A DNA stretch of 64,000 bases from Vitis vinifera (Eukaryota > Streptophyta > Magnoliopsida > Vitales > Vitaceae), in assembly GCF_030704535.1 (NCBI RefSeq), contig NC_081808.1, forward strand, positions 22,199,501 through 22,263,500, in the 5' to 3' direction. Numbering within the stretch: position 1 is the first letter of the stretch; every line of letters begins with the position of its first letter. Shown here piece by piece: positions 58,578 to 64,000 of the stretch. The notes under the pieces are model-generated. The model was not told the origin of the DNA. It worked only from the letters and a program-made list of their open reading frames with translations, and did no database searches. A program made the position numbers and the translations under genes.

Positions 58578-60916
58578 ATGGAAGAGGAGATGTTTTGTTA
58601 CATTCATGAAGGTGGTGAGCTTGTTAAGACTGCTGTTGGGTCCGTCGAATATAAGGGAGGTCAGACCAAGTGCAGTGTTGTTAGCAAGAATATCTCACAA
58701 TCTGAATTCGTTTCAAAAGTATGTGGTGTACTGAACTTGGATTCCAATTCCATTAAATTGGAATTCACAGTCAAGTTTGACCCATCATGTCTATTGCCAC
58801 TGCATAATGATGGCGACATAGTCAATATGTTCAAATTCAACGACATGTTTTGTCATGTCTACATCTCCCAGTGTTCCGAATGTGGTGATGACCTCATTTT
58901 CCCTACTAGGTACCTAATGTCCTTCCACAATAATGTTCTCTTTTGTATAATCGCTTTTCACACTTAGATTGATGGATGATCAAATTCTTTCCTTATGTTT
59001 TTTGTAGTGGCCCAACTCCCATTGTTGCTTCAAACTCAGCTCATGTTTCCTCTATTGGCGAGCCCCCATTAAACATCTCTAATGAGTCGCCCACAATTCA
59101 GTCAGTTGGGTTTTCCCAAAGATGTGCTATGACAAATACCATTCAACTTCAACCAAGCCGGTTCGAACATTCAATTGTAGGTAGTGGACATACCTTCCCA
59201 AATGCGTCGGAGTTTCGAGATGCAATCTATTTGATGTCTTTGGCTGGAAAATTTCGATATTCTTACAAAAGGAATAGTCCAAAACACATGACCGTAGTAT
59301 GCACAATTGAAGATTGTCCTTGGAAAATCACTGCGCGTGCAATAGGGGATTCAAACATTGTTCAAGTACACACATTCCGAAATGTGCATAACCATTGCTT
59401 GGAAGATGTTGTCTTGTCTTAGCCTTTAGTGAGATCCACTCGTGCATCGTTGGTCATTGATGATGTCATTCGATCTACTCCTGAATACCAACCACGCCAA
59501 ATTTGTAAGGACTTTGTAAGGCAACATGGCATCCAGTTAACTTACCTACAAGCATGGAAAATGAAGGAGAAGGCTAAGGAGCGCATTTATGGACAACCCA
59601 AGAATTATTACAAATTGTTGCCATGGATGTGTGAAAGAATGCTTGCAACAAATCCGGGATCGAGTGTTGAGCTGAGTTATTCCAATGATGACCATTTTGA
59701 GAAGCTTTTTGTTGCTCATTCAATATCTATCGAAGGGTTTGTAAGGGGGTGTCGACCAATCATTGCAATTGATTCGGCCCATATGAGTGGGCCTTATGGC
59801 GGTGCTCTATTTTCAGCCACCTCTTACGATGCTAATGACTCCATGTTCCCCTTAGCCTTTGGAGTGATGAGGTCGGAAAATTATGAAGATTGGTTATGGT
59901 TCTTGGAAAAACTGAAGATAGTTGTGGGAAACAAGGAAGTTATTATTATCTCAGATAGACATCATGCTTTGCTTCGTAGTGTCCCTGAGGTGTTTGGCAT
60001 TGAAAACCATGCTTATTGCTACCATCACCTAAAGGAGAATTTTAGTAGTTTCTTGTCCAAACATAACACACGAGGGAACAAGGGTAAAGAAAATGCATTG
60101 CAATTCCTAGATAGCATTGCGTATGGAAGGCTAGAACATGATTATAACGTTTCCATGGTTGAACTAAAAAAATACAACGAGGCTTTAGCCACATGAGTTG
60201 AAGAAAATGCGCCGCACCATTGGGCCATGTCAAAATTCCCAAAACAAAGATGGGATAAAATGACTACGAACCTTGTCGAGTCATTTAATGCTTGGTTACG
60301 GATTGAAAGACATCACTCTATTTGTAACTTTTTATTGGAGCACATGTCCAAGTTAGCTTCTATGCTTGTGAAGCATCAAGAAGAGTCTAAGAATTGGAAA
60401 GGGTGTATAGGGCCAAAAATTGAAGCTAAGGTGCAGGAAAATATTGCAAAGGGTGCGGTGTATCCAGTCACACCGTTCAAGAATGGAGTATTTGGGGTAT
60501 GTATCGGGAGAGCCTTGTTGAATGTAGACATTCTGAACCATACATGCACTTGTAGGGGTTGGCAGATGTTGGGAATCCCTTGTGAGCATGTCACAGCCGT
60601 CATTATTTCCATTGGTCAAAATGTTACTGATTTCGTCGATGATTGCTACAAATACCCAATGCAAGAGTTGATATATGGGGGCTCTTTCTTCGGCATAGAG
60701 ACCCATGACATGCCTACTGTGGACGATGATGGTTTGGTTCGATCTATCACCGGGGAGGTGTTCTTCTCTCTAAAGCCTCCACATACAAAGCGCCCTCCTG
60801 GAAGGCCAAGGAAGAAGCGCATTGAGTCTCAATTTCAAGATAAATGGCCTGTTTATTGCTCTCGTTGTCATATGTCCGGCCACAACAGAAAAACCTGCAA
60901 AAATCCTTTGCCCTAA
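58578..60916 (+). mobile_element. MuDR/MULE transposase gene, decayed by two in-frame stops
   Basis: Exon 1 (58578-58909) encodes an N-terminal PB1-like domain (MEEEMFCYIHEGGELVKTAV, SNSIKLEFTVKF). A ~98-bp GT-AG intron follows, then exon 2 to 60916 in one frame. That exon has the MuDR DNA-binding region (HTFPNASEFRDAIYLMSLAG, CTIEDCPWKITA). The MULE DDE domain has Asp near 59770 (PIIAIDSAHMSG), Asp near 59954 (IIISDRHHALL) and candidate Glu near 60278 (NLVESFNAWL). A SWIM zinc finger (CTCRGWQMLGIPCEH) and a C-terminal CCHC knuckle (YCSRCHMSGHNRKTC) complete it. Two stops break it: TAG at 59420 where Gln is likely and TGA at 60194 where Trp is likely, both simple C-to-T type changes. Otherwise the ~770-residue frame is unbroken, so inactivation looks recent. 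Host domesticated MULE genes look similar, but the stops argue against that. Confidence 0.9.
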
Positions 60917-62556
60917 ATGCATATCTGTCTACTTATTGCATTATGCTGATCTTGTATTACTCTATTTCAACTAACTGGTTGTCACCCAATCATCGTTACT
61001 ATTTGAATGTTTTGTGCCTTTCCATTCACCTGCAATGTTCATTGAGTTACATTATATTTCTCTGCTGATTCAGTTCTTTCACAAAGTCCGAACTATGTTT
61101 GCACCACATCTTGTTTTAATGGTATTTACTCAAATCCCATGTATTTGGTAAGATTACATTGCTTAAGCCATTTCAACCATACTGCAGTTTGTGTTCCCAT
61201 GTATCATTTGGTGGCATCATTTAATTATCCGAAAATAAATACTTTGCATGAGTGGAATCATTTGGTGGCATTTTTCAGAGGCTGGTTGCTAATATCAGTG
61301 TCAGCTGGCCTGTTTCATTTAATTATCTGCATATTTGTCCTTTGATTTGAGTGTTATTTTCCCAACCGCATGGAATAATTTTTTCCCATTTCCGTAGGAC
61401 AAGACGAATATGTACAGACTCCAGCTAGTGCTGCAAATAGTCCTCAATGAACGCAACAGTGTCAGAGATACAATCATGGCTGCATGTCATATGTGACTTC
61501 ATAGTTCATGATAAGTTTCTTCCTATCTGCTGCTACGTACCAAAATGACCAAGGGTTGATTTTAGTTTGTCCAAAATTTATTAATTCATATCATGTTGTG
61601 TGCTGATGTGATTTGTTCCAATTGTAAAACCATTATTTATGTTCTATATGTGATGTATCTGATGAAGTATTCCACATCCCATTGTAACAGTGACAATTGG
61701 GTTATGCTGAATATGAGGACTTTATGTACAAGAATGGCCAACGTGTAAGGGAAAGGAAGAGTACCTGGTAATGCTGCTGCTGGAGCATATGGGATGCAGT
61801 CACAGCAATGTAATAGGGCTGTTCATTTTTCCTTCAATATTGTAAAGTAAGGGAGTAGGAACATGGACAACACTCAGTATTTGTTCTTTTATTATAGTTA
61901 AGGGTGCTAGTCAGTGTTGTATTGGCGACTGATTGGACAACAACTGTGATTGTAAGATGTGATCCACAGTGATAGGTTTATTATGGGGTATGATACTAAT
62001 TTCATAAGAGAACAACAAACATAGACTGGAACCTATTTGTTTGTACACTGATGCAGTTTCAGTTTATCCTTCCATACTCACATTAGTAAATTGTTTGACG
62101 ACTTTCCTTTCATATTTAGTTATTGTGTAAGCTTTTACATATCATCTTCTGTTAATGTTATTGGTAAGTTGGGAGGTTTGTTTGGTTTGATTTACTACAT
62201 TAGAAACAGTTTGCTGGTATACCAATAGTTTGCAATGGTGCCCTTCAAATCCTGATCTACCAGGGTTCAGGACTATTGCACATTCTCATTGGCACGGGCT
62301 ACTCAGGGTTCCTAAATGATTGTGCATTTTGCTAATTTTGTGCTTCAAACCATGTACAGGTTGTTATAGAAAAAATAAACGTGGTAGAAAACCAATAAAT
62401 ATTTGCTTCGCATGATCACCTTCCGTATCCAACCACAACCATCGTAACTTAACATAACCAGAAAAATGAGAAAACAACAGTATGATTAAATAAATAAATA
62501 TTGAGAGTGAAAAATTGTCGGGAGAGTAAAATTTATCGAATATGGTTTAAGGTAGT
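60917..62556. other. 3' flank of the MULE gene, no gene recognised
   Basis: AT-rich, without a recognised ORF or RNA. If the array at 62557-64000 belongs to the transposon, this stretch is its internal 3' region. No other transposon ends seen. Confidence 0.4.
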
Positions 62557-63410
62557 GTCATGCTGCAATAGGTAATGAAATTAACTAATAAAAGTCTGAA
62601 GCCACAAAATGGCTACATTTCTCGCGGGTGCGTTAAGGTAGTACCTTATGTACATTAAGGTAGTACCTGAAGACCATTAAGGTAGTACCTTATGTGCATT
62701 AAGGTAGTACCTGAAATTTCTTATGATTACATAAGGTACCGTTGGAGTAACCTATGAGAACATAACAATGTCATGCTGCAATAGGTCATGAAATTAACTA
62801 ATAAAAATCTGAAGCCACAGAATGGCTACATTTCTCGCGGGTGCGTTAAGGTAGCACCTGAAGACCATTAAGGTAGTACCTGAAGACCATTAAGGTAGTA
62901 CCTTATGTGCATTAAGGTAGTACCTGAAATTTCTTATGATTACATATAAGGTACCGTTGGAGTAACCTATGAGAACATAACAATGTCATGCTGCAATAGG
63001 TCATGAAATTAACTAATAAAAATCTGAAGCCACAGAATGGCTACATTTCTCGCGGATACGTTAAGGTAGTACCTGAAGACCATTAAGGTAGTACCTGAAG
63101 ACCATTAAGGTAGTACCTTATGTGCATTAAGGTAGTACCTGAAATTTCTTATGATCACATAAGGTACCGTTGGAGTAACCTATGAGAACGTAACAATGTC
63201 ATGCTGCAATAGGTCATGAAATTAACTAATAAAAATCTGAAGCCACAAAATGGCTACATTTCTCGCAGGTGCGTTAAGGTAGTACTTGAAGACCATTAAG
63301 GTAGTACCTGAAGACCATTAAGGTAGTACCTTATGTGCATTAAGGTAGTACCTGAAATTTCTTATGATTACATAAGGTAACCTATGAGAACATAACAATG
63401 TCATGCTGCA
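62557..63410 (+). repeat. Direct tandem array, four ~213-bp units with 22-bp subrepeats
   Basis: Each unit runs 'tgtcatgctgcaataggtca', 'gaaattaactaataaaaa', 'ctgaagccacagaatggc', 'tacatttctcgcg', then four 22-bp subrepeats of the form 'ttaaggtagtacctgaagac'+'ca', and 'ttatgattacataaggtacc'. The landmark cgttaagg falls at 62631, 62844, 63059 and 63272 (213, 215 and 213 bp apart). Sixteen subrepeats are present in all. The subrepeat core TAAGGTA-G-TACCTTA is a 15-bp palindrome with one central base. No coding capacity. Confidence 0.95.
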
Positions 63411-64000
63411 TTACATATAACAACATGCCATGTGTTATGTTTTTATAACTTACTCATTCGGTAGGTTATGTAATCATAAAAAATTTTAGGTACTACCTTA
63501 ATGACATGAGGTACTACCTTAATGTACCTAAGGTACTACCTTAAGGCACCTTAGAGAAATGATGCTCTTCTATGATTTAAGTCAGAATTAGTTCATTGCA
63601 TTACATATTACAGCATGCCATTATTATATTCTTATTGCTCACTCATTCGGTAGGTTATGTAATCATAAAAAAGTTGAGGTACTACCTTAATGCACATGAG
63701 GTACTACCTTAATGACATGAGGTACTACCTTAATGTACCTCAAGTACTACCTTAAGGCACCTTGGAGAAATGTTGCTCTTCTATAACTTAAGCTACAATT
63801 AGTTCATTGCATTACATATTACAGCATGCCATTGTTATGTTCCTCTTGCTGATTCATTCGATAGCTTATGTAATCATCAGAAATTTAAGGTACTACCTTA
63901 ATGCACATGAGGTACGACCTTAAGACCCTGAGGTACTACCTTAATGTACCTCATGTACTACCTAAATGGACATTCGAGAAATATTGTTCTTTTTACAAAT
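63411..64000 (-). repeat. Same ~200-bp unit in inverted orientation, three copies, runs off window
   Basis: The landmark 'ttacatattacagcatgcca' occurs at about 63412, 63600 and 63811, each followed by 'ttcggtaggttatgtaatca' and several 'ggtactaccttaatg' words. These are the reverse complement of the motifs in the preceding array. The copies are more diverged than the direct units and continue to the last base of the window. Confidence 0.92.

Noticed and set aside
62557-63410. CRISPR-like array of short regular repeats
   Set aside because: The genome is eukaryotic, the spacers are themselves repeated, and the 22-bp units are nested in 213-bp tandem units.

Overview
The window is nuclear DNA of a dicot plant. 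Genes have small exons with GT-AG introns, intergenic DNA is AT-rich, and LINE, copia, gypsy, MITE and MULE sequences are scattered throughout. The mix of long copia/gypsy LTRs and conserved gene order suggests grapevine (Vitis) or a close woody relative; this is inference from memory, not a database result.

Layout. 1-2953: 3' end of a STY-type ACT/tyrosine-like protein kinase gene (+) whose intron holds an antisense LINE. 4362-4610: orphan first exon of an IQD calmodulin-binding protein (-). 5386-7786: senescence/dark-inducible rhodanese SEN1/STR15-like gene (-). 8.1-14.2 kb: repeats (LINE tail, MITE-like element, copia LTR with gag remnant). 14515-19517: LTO1, chloroplast VKOR-thioredoxin oxidoreductase (+). 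21.9-22.8 kb: two U4 snRNA genes (-) with plant snRNA promoters. 26.2-35.5 kb: a mosaic of broken host-gene pieces (EF-2, SAM synthetase, GSK3, AIR12/DOMON, calmodulin, ribosomal P0), all on +, interrupted by a copia solo LTR and a near-complete young copia element. 37328-38134: CRAL-TRIO/Sec14-like gene (+). 38.8-39.7 kb: three copies of one MITE. 42338-45045: UPF0548 gene (-). 45.3-56.2 kb: tandem duplication carrying two F-box/DUF295 genes (-), the second copy split upstream by a 3.5-kb solo gypsy-like LTR with an internal tandem array. 56.7-60.9 kb: a decayed MuDR-like transposase gene (+). 62.56-64.0 kb: a tandem array of ~213-bp units that reverses direction and continues past the window end.

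The single-copy genes form a conserved block. STY kinase, SEN1, LTO1, Sec14-like, UPF0548 and F-box/DUF295 occur here in an order that matches, from memory, the Arabidopsis pair At4g35733-At4g35780 and At2g17690-At2g17700. The genes do not form a pathway; their adjacency is ancestral. LTO1 and SEN1 both act in plastids.

The observations most worth a second look are the intronless same-strand mosaic of gene fragments, the inverted tandem array built on a 15-bp near-palindrome, the U4 pair, and the higher-order tandem repeat inside the solo LTR. Intron boundaries were placed by eye from splice signals and remembered protein families; no alignment was run.
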